From Terriglobus tenax (GTDB lineage Bacteria > Acidobacteriota > Terriglobia > Terriglobales > Acidobacteriaceae), in the NCBI RefSeq assembly GCF_025685395.1, contig NZ_JAGSYA010000003.1, positions 496,001 through 560,000 on the forward strand: a stretch of 64,000 bases of DNA. Reading direction: 5' to 3'. Within the stretch, counting starts at the first letter, position 1. Each line of letters starts with the position of its first letter. Under the pieces are notes generated by a model. That model searched no databases. It was given only the letters and a program-made list of their open reading frames with translations, and was not told where the DNA came from. Shown one piece after another: positions 9,501-17,841 of this stretch. A program made the translations under genes and the position numbers.

Positions 9501-11915
9501 GATGACGCAGCCATTGAGCGTGAGGCCCGATGGCATGGCGCCGCTTGCGAGCGAGCAACTGTAGGGAGCGGTTCCTCCGCTGACCGCGATGGTTCCGGAG
9601 TAGATGGCGCCGGCTGTACCTGCTGGAGGGGCGGTCAGCGTCAAGGTGACGGGAGCCGCTGCAATGCTGAGCGTGACCGGGGCTGTGGTGGAGTTCGCCG
9701 GGCTGCTGGCGTCCGACGCACGGATGGCGAAGGTTGTATTGCCTGCGGCTGTTGGGGTTCCGCGCAGTGAGCAACCGGCGAGCGTCAGTCCGGCGGGTAC
9801 GCTTCCGTTTGCCAGGGCGCAGGTGTAGGGAGAGGTGCCTCCGCTTACGCTGATGGTGCCGTTATAGGCAGCGCCTACGGTTCCTGAGGGGGGTGAGCTG
9901 ATGGTCAGTGTGGCAGGTGGAGAGACTACGGTGAGTGTGACGGCCGAGGTGGCCGAGCCCGCTGGGCTGCTGGCATCCGTTGCCTTGATGACCAGGCTGC
10001 TGCTGCCGGTTACAGCAGTGACACCGGTGATGCCGCAGTTGTTCAGTGAGAGACCGGAGGGCAATGAGCCGCTGACGAGAGAGCAGGTATACGGAGCGCT
10101 GCCACCAGTGACTCCGATGGAGCCGTTGTATGCCTGGCCGGCGGTGACCGTTGCAGGCGAGGTGATGGAGAGCGTGGGTGCGACGTTTTCGACAACTACC
10201 GAGATTTTTCCGGAGCCCTTGCCTGCCGGTGTGGAGGAATCCGTTGCGCTTACGTCGAGAGCGAAGACGCCTGCAGTGGTGGGAGTTCCGCGAAGGGAGC
10301 AATTGCTAAGGCTGATGCCCTCGGGCAAGGAACCGCTGGTCAGGCTGCAGCTATAGGGAGCCGTGCCGCCGGTAACACCGATGGAGGCGGAGTAGCTGAC
10401 ACCTACGGTTGCAGAGGTGGGAGAGCTTACGGTGAGCGTGGGAGCCGCGTCCGCGATGGTGAGGCCAAGGCCGGCGCTGGAGACGGAGATACCGGCTGCG
10501 TCTGTTACACCCAGGACGAGTGTGGAGCTTCCGGCAGCGGTTGGTGTTCCAGCGATGTTGCAGCCGGAGAGAGCAAGACCGTTGGGGAGGGTGCCGGAAC
10601 GGATGGAGCAGGTGTAAGGCGATGTGCCGCCAGCGGCGGTGATGGCCTGCGTGTAGGCTTTGCCGACGGTTCCGGAAGAGAGAGAGGTTGTGGTGACGCG
10701 CAGGGAAGACGGAGCGATGGTAAGCGTGATGGAGCCCGAGGTTGAGGCTCCCGTGGCGTCAGTCACCGTGACGGTAAAGCTGAAGCTTCCGGATGCGGTG
10801 GGTGTGCCGTTGATGGTGCAGCCGTTCAGGGCGAGCCCCGCTGGCAATGAGCCTGAAGCAACCGCGCAACGATACGGAGCCGTTCCGCCAGAGGTATTGA
10901 TCGCGGAGGTGTATGCGACACCGACGGTGCCCGAGGCCAATGTGGTGGTGGTGATCTGCAGCGTGGGCTGGGCATTGGCGACTGTCATGGTGAGAGACGC
11001 CGTGGCCTGTGCGTTATTGCTGTCCGTGGCCTGTACCGAAACAGGGAAGGTTCCGGAGGCAGTGGGCATGCCGTGCAGAATGCCGGAGGAAGATACAACC
11101 GTGACGCCCGCAGGCAGCGAGCCGGAGACGATGCTCCAGGTGTAGGGAGCCGTTCCGCCCGTTGCCGTAAGCTGCGCAGCATAGGCGGATCCAACGGTCC
11201 CCTTGGGAAGTGAGGCTGTGACGACGCTCAGTTGCGTCGATGTGCCAGAGACGCGGATGCTCTTTTGCGTAAGAATGTTGGTCTTCGCATTGCTTGCGTC
11301 TGTGGTCTTGATCGTGAAGGTGAACATGCCGGCCGAGGAGGGGGTGCCGACTACCTTGCCGGCGGTGGAGTCAAAGGTAAGGCCAGTGGGAAGGCTGCCG
11401 GAAGCGACGGTCGACTGAACAGGATCAGAGCCGCCTGAAGTCGTGACAGCTCCTGTATACGGAACACCCACGGAGGCGGAATCGAGATTGGCCGCGACGG
11501 TCAACGCTGGATTTACAGTGACCGCGATCGACCCTGCATCGCCCGCGGTCACCATGCTGGCGTTGATGGTGGCGTGGAGCTGTGTGGCAACCGTTTGCGG
11601 CGCCGTGTACAGGATGGCGCCCGAACCTGGCGCAACGGAGCCGCAACTGCCGCTGGAGCAGCCTGTGCCGTTCACGCTCCAGGAGACATTCGCGACCGAG
11701 CTCGTCGGGATCTGGATGGATTGACCGGCGTTCAACGTGATGGCGGAGGTAGACGATGCCGCGCTGACCCTGGAACCCCAGCCACAACCGTTGAGGGGGA
11801 GAAGCAGGAGACTGATCGCTAAAAGTAAAAGCGGAAGTTCTACACGCTGTGAGCGGACGGAAATTGCGCCTGAGCGATCAGAGCAAATGAAGCAAATAGG
11901 GAATGCAAAACGCAC
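6516..11915 (-). CDS. Giant surface lipoprotein: 13 Ig-like repeats, IPT/TIG domain, right-handed beta-helix
   Basis: The open frame runs up to 12158, but the GTG at 11915 (AGGAG 12 bases upstream) is preferred. It puts the signal peptide LPLLLLAISLLLLPLNGC near the N terminus, with a lipobox Cys at about residue 44 (1799 aa). About residues 120-1290 hold 13 Ig-like putative-Ig (He_PIG type) repeats, recognisable by SGGTAPYTCSLASGS and GTPTTAGTYSL. Repeats 3-13 each carry two Cys. An IPT/TIG domain follows (about 1290-1390), then a pectate-lyase-like parallel beta-helix (about 1390-1799) with NNxx repeats and a final MGAYQ. The C-terminal part is paralogous to the gene at 14006-15613. Expected on the outer surface as an adhesin or EPS-acting enzyme; no catalytic residues could be assigned. 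Confidence 0.85.
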   Translation of the reverse strand: MRFAFPICFICSDRSGAISVRSQRVELPLLLLAISLLLLPLNGCGWGSRVSAASSTSAITLNAGQSIQIPTSSVANVSWSVNGTGCSSGSCGSVAPGSGAILYTAPQTVATQLHATINASMVTAGDAGSIAVTVNPALTVAANLDSASVGVPYTGAVTTSGGSDPVQSTVASGSLPTGLTFDSTAGKVVGTPSSAGMFTFTIKTTDASNAKTNILTQKSIRVSGTSTQLSVVTASLPKGTVGSAYAAQLTATGGTAPYTWSIVSGSLPAGVTVVSSSGILHGMPTASGTFPVSVQATDSNNAQATASLTMTVANAQPTLQITTTTLASGTVGVAYTSAINTSGGTAPYRCAVASGSLPAGLALNGCTINGTPTASGSFSFTVTVTDATGASTSGSITLTIAPSSLRVTTTSLSSGTVGKAYTQAITAAGGTSPYTCSIRSGTLPNGLALSGCNIAGTPTAAGSSTLVLGVTDAAGISVSSAGLGLTIADAAPTLTVSSPTSATVGVSYSASIGVTGGTAPYSCSLTSGSLPEGISLSNCSLRGTPTTAGVFALDVSATDSSTPAGKGSGKISVVVENVAPTLSITSPATVTAGQAYNGSIGVTGGSAPYTCSLVSGSLPSGLSLNNCGITGVTAVTGSSSLVIKATDASSPAGSATSAVTLTVVSPPATLTISSPPSGTVGAAYNGTISVSGGTSPYTCALANGSVPAGLTLAGCSLRGTPTAAGNTTFAIRASDASSPANSTTAPVTLSIAAAPVTLTLTAPPAGTAGAIYSGTIAVSGGTAPYSCSLASGAMPSGLTLNGCVITGTPVAAGTFDLSIKATDASNPANTTIATVPFTIAATPVIPVTLTLTAPTTTATVGSAYAGIIGVSGGTAPYTCSLASGSVPGLTLSNCTLTGTPTTAGTYSLSVRATDAATPANSITSTVAVTVNAAPAVTLTLSSPSAGTVGSAYAGIIGVSGGTAPYTCSLASGSVPGLSLSNCTLTGRPTTAGTYSLSVRATDAATPANSTTGTIAVTVRAAAVNLTLTAPTATATVGTAYTGTIGVAGGTAPYACALASGSVPGLALSNCTLTGTPTTAGTYSLSVRATDAATPANSATGTIAVTVRAAAVNLTLTAPTATATVGSAYTGTIGVAGGTAPYTCALTSGSVPGLTLSNCTLTGTPTTAGTYSLSVKATDAATPVNSTTGMIAVTVNAAPTVTLTLSSPSAGTVGTAYTGTIGVSGGTAPYTCSLSSGTVPAGLTLSNCSLSGTPTAAGITTLSIQATDSSSPAASKTGTVTLTINAAPISGSSGGPHINYTDINVGSGTGGDTGNGVYVRIFGSNFGATQGSSTVSLGGSLVTNCSLCSWSDTVIIAQLGSAAKTGNIIVTVNGLSSNGMPFTVTATDIVFVSPNGADTNTGSFTSPYKTWRAAFNSVTSSDSSSPVRNTVIYLMPGTDVSFDDGRSYKAAISTDIGGTSATSQLNIVGYPGGTVNVGSTSVTNGVKGWGKYITVANLNIVGQVSAIDAEAGNVRIINNSLSCPAPPSGVGGTACVLGETTDPTETWAFHGNNVHDTGGNVDKTYHAVYFSSNVNHADIGWNNVGQNFKGYCRGIMFHATLGSNQYDLHIHDNIVTNSYCDGIGLASVNPSQGTVEIYNNLVLHTALANNPYGVANEAGIAINSDPAAGTSTGNVEVYNNTVVDAGAYTKGNQNGCFGVVYSGAGMHLTNNICSQPSSAQPYVEKGSTNVSGSYNLWYGAGAPPSWDANPINADPLFTSTTNFSLQSGSPAKSAGTTSNTSTIDIVGTSRGSKPSMGAYQ
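8330..9400. repeat. 264-bp tandem repeats inside the lipoprotein gene
   Basis: Near-identical blocks recur with exact 264-base spacing. The word tgcaattgct, or its tgcaattg core, falls at 8441, 8705, 8969 and 9233. Each unit encodes one 88-residue Ig-like repeat. More diverged copies extend to about 11.4 kb. The frame is preserved, so copy-number change would keep the protein intact. Confidence 0.9.
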
Positions 11916-11982
11916 GTGGGTGCTGTCTCCTGAACAAGAAGGTGCGGTCGATGACACAAGCGGTACTCGACTGGGTGAACTG

Positions 11983-12000
11983 TGTGCAAAGGATTGCAAT
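11983..12000. promoter_or_regulatory. Enhancer-like palindrome TGTGCA-N6-TGCAAT
   Basis: TGTGCAAAGGATTGCAAT matches 10 of 12 arm bases of the shared motif. It lies between the lipoprotein gene and the acetyltransferase gene, about 151 bases upstream of the predicted start for the plus operon. It overlaps the minus-strand -12 element, so it may act only in the plus direction. Confidence 0.4.
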
Positions 12001-12010
12001 CTTCGAGCCG
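11995..12010 (-). promoter_or_regulatory. Candidate sigma-54 promoter for the giant lipoprotein gene
   Basis: Minus strand CGGCTCGAAGATTGCA: GG-N10-GC with a perfect TTGCA at -12 and GGC-CG at -24. Predicted start near 11984, 69 bases before the GTG at 11915. This placement also argues against translation from the far-upstream in-frame start at 12158. Confidence 0.45.
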
Positions 12011-12116
12011 CGGAGGGGGTAGCCGTAAATGCTTGATTCTTGGTTGAAGGTTTTGATGGAGGAGGAAGTTTTGTGGCCATAACAGGAAAAAATTTCCGAC
12101 TTGCATGACCCTTTAG

Positions 12117-12132
12117 TGGAACCTGAAATGCT
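12117..12132 (+). promoter_or_regulatory. Candidate sigma-54 promoter for the acetyltransferase-GT4 pair
   Basis: TGGAACCTGAAATGCT gives GG-N10-GC, with TGG at -24 and TGCT at -12, a weaker match than the others. Predicted start near 12143, 31 bases before the GTG start codon. Confidence 0.35.
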
Positions 12133-12173
12133 TCCTGACGAGGTGGAGGCCAGTTCACAGGCTGGGTTAGAAC

Positions 12174-12737
12174 GTGTTCGCAGAGTTCAAAGAAGACCTG
12201 AAGCGCTACCGTGAGTTTGGTGAGTCATACCGCCGTATTGCATTGAATCCGGCGGTATGGTGCATCTTCTGGTATCGTCTTGGGCGCTGGATTTATCGGC
12301 CTGGCAGGAACCTGCTGGTGAGGGGTTTAGGCAAGCCGCTTCACCTTGCCGTGGCGACGGTGATGGAAGCGCTGATGCAGATGCGGCTGAATGTGCGCGC
12401 GGAGATTGGTCCGGGCCTTCTGATTGCGCATTGCGGCGGAATTACGTTGCACCCGGAAGTGGTGATCGGCAAACACTGCGACCTGGCGCACCATGTCACG
12501 TTGGGCACGCGGGGCGTTGGTTCAGTGGGTGCGCCAAGACTTGGTGACAACGTGTACATTGGCACGAATGCCGTGCTGATTGGACCCATCCTGGTTGGCG
12601 ACGGCGCGCGCGTTGCAGCGAACTCGCTCGTGAACCGCGATGTGCCGGCCGGCGCGACGGTGATGGGGGTGCCTGCAGCGATTGTGAAGCGCCGCATGCA
12701 GCCGGAGGAGATGGCTGGCGCTGAGGTGAGCGTATGA
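12174..12737 (+). CDS. Serine acetyltransferase-like hexapeptide-repeat transferase
   Basis: A 187-aa left-handed beta-helix acyltransferase of the CysE/EPS-acetyltransferase type. An alpha-helical N-terminal part (about 1-75) precedes hexapeptide repeats (about 80-165), with AHCGGITLHPEVVIGKHC, the probable catalytic His in HHVTLGTRG, and a PAGATVMGVPA end loop. The start is GTG and its ribosome site is poor. The stop overlaps the next ATG (ATGA), coupling it to a glycosyltransferase, so O-acetylation of an EPS sugar is more likely than cysteine biosynthesis. The exact acceptor is unknown. Confidence 0.8.
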   Translation: MFAEFKEDLKRYREFGESYRRIALNPAVWCIFWYRLGRWIYRPGRNLLVRGLGKPLHLAVATVMEALMQMRLNVRAEIGPGLLIAHCGGITLHPEVVIGKHCDLAHHVTLGTRGVGSVGAPRLGDNVYIGTNAVLIGPILVGDGARVAANSLVNRDVPAGATVMGVPAAIVKRRMQPEEMAGAEVSV

Positions 12738-14026
12738 CGAGTGATGATCGACCTCTGATTCTGTTCGTTGCACCTTACTTCGCTCCGGCATGTCATGGCG
12801 GCGTAGTGCAGATTTACATGGGCCTGCTGACACGCCTGAAGCGTTACCGGGTTATCGTGGTGGCGGACATGGTGAATACCACCGAAGAAGCCGCGAAGGC
12901 GTGGGATGCGGCAGCCTGGCAACAACATGGCTTCACGGTCGAGCGTATAGGAGCTTTCGAATTTCACATGCGTGCGAAGGGCTGGCTCCACAGACTGGGC
13001 CCGATCGGCAACGCTCTTGGTCTGTTGCAGTTCCTGATGAAGGGGAGACGGCAGTGGGCAGAATTGCTGCGACGCTACAAGCCGGATGGTGTGATCTGCG
13101 GGGGAACATACTCGGCGGGTTGGCTCATGGACTCACTTCCAAGGCATACAGCTCTTATCAACTACATCCATGGGGAGGAGCTGACCATGCAGGTGAAACC
13201 CCGCATGTTGATGCCATGGATGCGGCGTTGGCAATTCCGGTGCCTTGAGCGCGCGGATATGAATCTGTCGGTCAGTAGCTATTCCGATCATCTGATACGG
13301 CAGTTGACACACGCTCCTGTAGAAACCTTGCGGATACTGCCAAACTTTATCGACCTGGAACGGTTTCATATTTCTGGCAGGCGGGAAGAGTTGCAGGCAA
13401 AGTATGGATGGACTGGAAGAACGGTTCTGCTCACCGTGGCCCGGCTTGAGAAGCGCAAGGGGATTGACCAGGTTTTACGGGCGCTTGCTTTGTTGAAGCA
13501 ACAGGAGAAGCTGCCGGAGTCCTGGAGATATGCTATTGGAGGCCGCGGCGCAGAACAAAAGAGGCTTGCTCAACTGGTGAGCGATCTAGATATTGCATCG
13601 AGCGTAGAGTTTCTCGGGTTTGTTCCAGAGGAAGACCTTGCCGGTTTGTATGAAGCTGCGGATGTATTCGTGCAGCCGAACCGCGAGATTGATGGAGATA
13701 CCGAGGGATTTGGCGTGGTCTTCCTGGAAGCGAATGCCTGCGGCTTACCGGTCATTGGTGGTGAAGCCGGCGGCACGGCAGACGCCATTGACAATGGCCG
13801 TACAGGATTTCGCGTCAATGGCGACTCGGTCCGCGAGATCGCCGATGCCATTGCAATTCTGATGGAGAATTGCGAACTGCGTCTGCGTCTGAGTCAGCAG
13901 GGAATGGAATGGGCTTCGAACTTCGATGTAAACCAGGCTGTGCTGCGGTTTGAGGATCTTCTGGATGAAGCCATGCATCATCATCGTTTGGCGGAAGCTC
14001 TTACCTCAGTAAGCGCCGATATCTGA
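12734..14026 (+). CDS. Glycosyltransferase family 4
   Basis: A 430-aa GT-B retaining glycosyltransferase. The N-terminal domain has the glycine-rich FAPACHGGVVQ loop. The C-terminal domain has LLTVARLEKRKGID, the IGGRGAE strand and EGFGVVFLEANACGLPVIGG, an intact E-x7-E motif. It should add one sugar to the lipid-linked EPS repeat unit at the cytoplasmic face. It overlaps the upstream acetyltransferase stop by 4 bases. At its 3' end it runs 21 bases into the end of the convergent beta-helix gene. Confidence 0.9.
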   Translation: MTSDDRPLILFVAPYFAPACHGGVVQIYMGLLTRLKRYRVIVVADMVNTTEEAAKAWDAAAWQQHGFTVERIGAFEFHMRAKGWLHRLGPIGNALGLLQFLMKGRRQWAELLRRYKPDGVICGGTYSAGWLMDSLPRHTALINYIHGEELTMQVKPRMLMPWMRRWQFRCLERADMNLSVSSYSDHLIRQLTHAPVETLRILPNFIDLERFHISGRREELQAKYGWTGRTVLLTVARLEKRKGIDQVLRALALLKQQEKLPESWRYAIGGRGAEQKRLAQLVSDLDIASSVEFLGFVPEEDLAGLYEAADVFVQPNREIDGDTEGFGVVFLEANACGLPVIGGEAGGTADAIDNGRTGFRVNGDSVREIADAIAILMENCELRLRLSQQGMEWASNFDVNQAVLRFEDLLDEAMHHHRLAEALTSVSADI

Positions 14027-15613
14027 CCGGCGTCGTTCGTGCCCGGCAAGATTCCACTTCAGGTTCAACGCCGCGCCATTTCCAAGGGCAGGACTTCCGG
14101 GCATCGGATGAAAGTCTTCGTGTGCGGGATCGCGGAGCATTGGGTCAGCCACGGTAAAGCCATTCGGAGTGTGTTGCGCTGCCTTGCCACTCAGCCACCA
14201 GACCAGATTCGACTCCGCCAGCAGAGGAGCCGAGGTGCTGTTGGGAGAGAGGAGCGTTGCTCCCTGATCCTGAACCAGTAGATTGTTTCGTAAGCGGACC
14301 TGCTGATTAGGCGAGCCTTTCGAGAAGGCGAATGCTCCAGAATCTGTGTTGCGACGGTCGCCACAGCGATACAGGGTATTGTTATAGATCTCCACCGTGC
14401 CACTGCCGGGATCGCCGAAGTTGGAGCCACCCTGTACATAGATACACGTATAGTTGGAGCTCCCATCGGGAGGGTCTGGACCGCGCCCTACGTTGTAGAA
14501 CAGATTGTTGTAGGCTTCGACGGGACCTTTGGATGGATCGACCGTGGCAAAGTTGATGCCGTCGCAGACAACGTCATGAATGACGTTGTCGTGAACATGC
14601 AGGTCGTACTGGTTACGGCCCGTGCCACGATCTGTGGGCGTGGAATGGAACTGGATTGCACGACATCCCAACACGTTGGAGATGGTGTTCCATCCAACCT
14701 CAATGTGATTGCTGTCAGTCGTGAAGTAAAGCGCGTGGTAGACCTTGGTCGTGCGCTGCGGCCCTACGTCATGAATAACATTGCCGAGGAAGGCGACCTG
14801 GGAGGTTTGCGAAAACTCGATGCACCCAGTGGGGCCGAAGCCATTCGGGCAGGTAAAGTCGTTGCCGACGATGCGCCAGTCGGTGGATGCGGTGACGTCA
14901 AGAGCCTCCTGGAAGCCAACGAAATGGATACCGCCGATGACCCAGTGATCGGAGGTTCGCTCGACGTTCGGTGTTCTGGCGGCAATACGAGGCGATCCGC
15001 TGGAGCCAATGCTTACATCAGCCCCGGGATAGGCCAGAAGTGCGATGGGACTGCCTGCCCGTCCACTGTTCATAAAATTGACGACAGCTTCGTATCGATC
15101 CAGCTCCATTGCATGGGTGCCGTCACGAAGATAAAGAATGTCGCCTGCCTTCAGATGTGAAAGTGTCTCGCTGAGCCTGTCGTGGGGCTTTGAGGGGAAG
15201 AAGAGGATTCGTCCGGGCCGAACGGTGAAGGGAATGGCATTGGAAGCCTGGCCGCCGGAACGATGCAGCACGATCTCACCCGAGCGGGTGCCCTGTCCAA
15301 GTTGAAACGTGACCTTGTGATCAGACCATAGGGGATACGCGGCCGCCTGCGCGTTACCGATAGTGATGTAGCCTGTGCTGTGGCTATCACCAAAGCTGCT
15401 GCCATAGAGGGTGACGAAGGCGCCCTGGTGATTCTCGCCTCCATCCGCAGGGCCGCTCTCCAGGTCGCTGAAAAAAATGCGCGGAGCAAGGGGCTGCGCG
15501 GAACCGTTGCCATGTTGCACCAGGGTAAAAAGAAGCAGGAGCGCAAGTGAAGGCTTAGTGCATGCCCGCGCGATAAGAGCGCCAATAGAGCGTATGTTCA
15601 AGGCTAATTTCAT
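14006..15613 (-). CDS. Secreted IPT/TIG plus right-handed beta-helix protein
   Basis: The start is placed at the ATG at 15613, which has a GGGA site close upstream and gives a signal peptide with the hydrophobic core SLALLLLFTL (535 aa). Residues about 45-130 resemble an IPT/TIG domain (VTLYGSSFGD...IPFTV). The rest is a parallel beta-helix with repeated NN/HDNVIHD rungs, ending DIGAY. It closely parallels the C-terminal third of the giant lipoprotein: both share QYDLHxHDN, CDGI and VEIYNNT. It is the last gene of the 32.3-14.0 kb EPS operon and overlaps the preceding deacetylase gene. Candidate EPS lyase or C5-epimerase, or a structural surface protein; the activity is unproven. Confidence 0.82.
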   Translation of the reverse strand: MKLALNIRSIGALIARACTKPSLALLLLFTLVQHGNGSAQPLAPRIFFSDLESGPADGGENHQGAFVTLYGSSFGDSHSTGYITIGNAQAAAYPLWSDHKVTFQLGQGTRSGEIVLHRSGGQASNAIPFTVRPGRILFFPSKPHDRLSETLSHLKAGDILYLRDGTHAMELDRYEAVVNFMNSGRAGSPIALLAYPGADVSIGSSGSPRIAARTPNVERTSDHWVIGGIHFVGFQEALDVTASTDWRIVGNDFTCPNGFGPTGCIEFSQTSQVAFLGNVIHDVGPQRTTKVYHALYFTTDSNHIEVGWNTISNVLGCRAIQFHSTPTDRGTGRNQYDLHVHDNVIHDVVCDGINFATVDPSKGPVEAYNNLFYNVGRGPDPPDGSSNYTCIYVQGGSNFGDPGSGTVEIYNNTLYRCGDRRNTDSGAFAFSKGSPNQQVRLRNNLLVQDQGATLLSPNSTSAPLLAESNLVWWLSGKAAQHTPNGFTVADPMLRDPAHEDFHPMPGSPALGNGAALNLKWNLAGHERRRSDIGAY

Positions 15614-16676
15614 CGAAATTCCCATCCGGTGAGAGCAGCGAGCCATCCCAAAGATTCATGCGAGGGATGGCAAGCGAAGAACCTTTGTTGCGCCAGACTC
15701 CAGGTGCTGTCGTGAATCCAAAGCGATAGCCAGCGTTGTAGGCAGCTGCCTGCACCGTCGTGTTCACATCGCCGTTTGGATACGAGATCCAGGAGGTGTT
15801 TGCTGACTGGAATCCGAGTTCGCTGGCCAAGTCAGTGCGCGAGTTTGCAAGTTCGGTTGCGGCACTGCGGCCGCTGATGCGCGTCAATAAGGCATGCGTG
15901 CAGGTATGCGATGCGATCATGTGGCCCTGCCGCACCAGGGAACGCATCTGTTCCCAGGTCATAAGGCGTTCCCTGGGATCTTCACTGACCGCGCGAAGGC
16001 CGGGCTCGAGCCTGGACATGGACGTTTCGACAGAGGCGGCGATTTGAGCCGGGCTGAACTGTTTGAGCCAGCACAGCAGAGACTCTTCGTTGGGTAAAGA
16101 GAGCAGAGGATCCCTGCTACTGCTGCCTGACATTTGCAGGGAGCGGAGGAACGCTTGAAATAAGTCCATGCGTCCAGATTCGCGGGATCGATGCATAAGG
16201 CCCAGCACACGTTCCGGCCAGAAGGGCTCAACGCAGCCGCTGTATGCGGTTACGACAAAAAAGCATGCTTTCATTTCGAAAGCGGCCAGGTGGGGAGAGG
16301 CGACTTCGTAGTTGTCGGCCCAGCCATCATCGAAGGTAAGCAATACCTGGGGCAACCCGTTTCGCTTCGTACGTGTTTGCAGATCGGCGGGAGAAAGTAC
16401 CTGCGTGTGTTCGCTGAGATATTTCAACAACGCGAGGAAGGCGCTTTCCCGCAGGACCATGCCGCGAGGCGACCGGCAAAGCTGCAGGTCACTATCCGGA
16501 ACGACACGGTGCAGCGTAAGGACGATAACACCCTGTTGCTCCGCAATCTGACGTTGCGCCGTGCTGATCCGTCCAGTGGCTTTCAGAGTGCTGAGTCTTG
16601 CGCGACGCAGCCTTGAACGGAAGCCATTGCCGTGGTCGTGGAGAGCGCGATTTCCTGCATCAGGATGAGTGAGCAT
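15555..16676 (-). CDS. Polysaccharide deacetylase (NodB domain)
   Basis: A 373-aa carbohydrate esterase family 4-like protein. The start at 16676 has GAGG 7 bases upstream and overlaps the stop of the previous gene by 17 bases. NodB motif 1 is LLTFDDGWADN and motif 2 is SHTCTH (the metal-binding HxxxH). A SYPNGDVN segment follows as motif 3. No clear signal peptide is visible, so it may act in the cytosol on a lipid-linked intermediate, or be exported another way. Probably removes N- or O-acetyl groups from the EPS. Confidence 0.85.
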   Translation of the reverse strand: MLTHPDAGNRALHDHGNGFRSRLRRARLSTLKATGRISTAQRQIAEQQGVIVLTLHRVVPDSDLQLCRSPRGMVLRESAFLALLKYLSEHTQVLSPADLQTRTKRNGLPQVLLTFDDGWADNYEVASPHLAAFEMKACFFVVTAYSGCVEPFWPERVLGLMHRSRESGRMDLFQAFLRSLQMSGSSSRDPLLSLPNEESLLCWLKQFSPAQIAASVETSMSRLEPGLRAVSEDPRERLMTWEQMRSLVRQGHMIASHTCTHALLTRISGRSAATELANSRTDLASELGFQSANTSWISYPNGDVNTTVQAAAYNAGYRFGFTTAPGVWRNKGSSLAIPRMNLWDGSLLSPDGNFDEISLEHTLYWRSYRAGMH

Positions 16677-17841
16677 GTGATGCCTCGCGTTCCGGCTTCC
16701 AGGAGACGTAACGTTGTCCGCGAATGAACTGCAGCATGCCGGCCAATGCTGCGGCATTCAAAATGCAGAAGTAGAGAGGAAGCCGTAAAGTTTTGACGAG
16801 CCTGTTAGAGGGAAGTATCGCGGCAAGCAGGGCTGCTCCATAGAGCAGGCATTGGGCCACGAAGAGACCCCGGTAAAAAGGAAGTTGAACGAGCATCAGG
16901 GAGGACAGGAAGATGCCCGCGAGAAAGAACGGAACGCTGTAGCGCAGTAGCTTGTGCGAAAAAATCTGCAGAGCTATCCACGGATGTTTCCAGGGATTGA
17001 GCAAGGTACGAACGCTGCTGATGCCATGAAGAGCGCGTGCGATGACACGGACACGCATGGAGAACTCTTTGCGGGAGGTGGTGGTCGAGCTTTCCGAGGC
17101 AATCGCGCGTGGTTCCAGTTTGACCTTTGCGCCCTTCAGCAGGACGTGCAATGGCTCTACCAGATCACTGATGATGTTGCTTGCAAGAGGCGTGTACAAG
17201 GAGCGCCGTACTGCGTAGATGCAGCCGCAGCACCCGGTAATGCTGTCAATTTGCGACTGCATCTGGCGGATACGGTTGTCGTAGCCCGCATACGCCTGTG
17301 CGCCTGCTCCAGTGGGAGAGGTGGTTTCGGGATCGAAATAGCAGTAACGGCCTGAAACCGCGCCGACGAGAGGGGCTGCGAAGTTTCCGGCGAGATATTG
17401 CAATGCATCTGGATGATACTGCGTCGTCGCATCAGAAAAGACGATGATCTCTCCAGTTGCCTGCTGAACGGCAATGTTCTGCGCGTTTGTTTTGCCACCT
17501 TGGCGGGGAATGACCACCAGCTGAACGCCGCTATTTGAGAATGAGCGAACAATCTCAACAGTCTCGTCGCTTGAACCGTCAGATGCGACAAGGATCTGCA
17601 GTTTGCGCGGGGGATAGTTGAGGGCGAGACTTTCCGAGAGTTTCCGACGAATGTTTTTTGCTTCGTTATGCGCGCAGATCAGCAGCGTAATCGTAGGAGC
17701 AGTTGAAGGAGAGGGGAGAGAGTGCCTGCGAACTTTCGCGATGATCCATAGCAGCAAAGGATAGCCTGCATAGGTGTAAGCAATGAAGGCTACGCATAGC
17801 CAGAACGATACAGTGAGCACACTAAGCGGAGAGAAGTGCAT
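16660..17841 (-). CDS. Membrane glycosyltransferase family 2
   Basis: A 393-aa GT-A transferase with an N-terminal membrane helix (about residues 8-35), the catalytic domain (ITLLICAHNEAKNIRRKL, ASDGSSDET, FSDATTQY) and three or so C-terminal hydrophobic segments. The ATG at 17841 has GGAGG 6 bases upstream. It overlaps both neighbours, so translation is coupled. The layout resembles processive or membrane-anchored EPS transferases (ExoU/IcaA-like), but the role in this chain cannot be set from sequence. Confidence 0.88.
   Translation of the reverse strand: MHFSPLSVLTVSFWLCVAFIAYTYAGYPLLLWIIAKVRRHSLPSPSTAPTITLLICAHNEAKNIRRKLSESLALNYPPRKLQILVASDGSSDETVEIVRSFSNSGVQLVVIPRQGGKTNAQNIAVQQATGEIIVFSDATTQYHPDALQYLAGNFAAPLVGAVSGRYCYFDPETTSPTGAGAQAYAGYDNRIRQMQSQIDSITGCCGCIYAVRRSLYTPLASNIISDLVEPLHVLLKGAKVKLEPRAIASESSTTTSRKEFSMRVRVIARALHGISSVRTLLNPWKHPWIALQIFSHKLLRYSVPFFLAGIFLSSLMLVQLPFYRGLFVAQCLLYGAALLAAILPSNRLVKTLRLPLYFCILNAAALAGMLQFIRGQRYVSWKPEREASHAHSS

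Noticed and set aside
11916-12158. N-terminal extension of the giant lipoprotein frame
   Set aside because: Would put 81 extra polar residues before the lipoprotein signal and would cross the predicted promoter.
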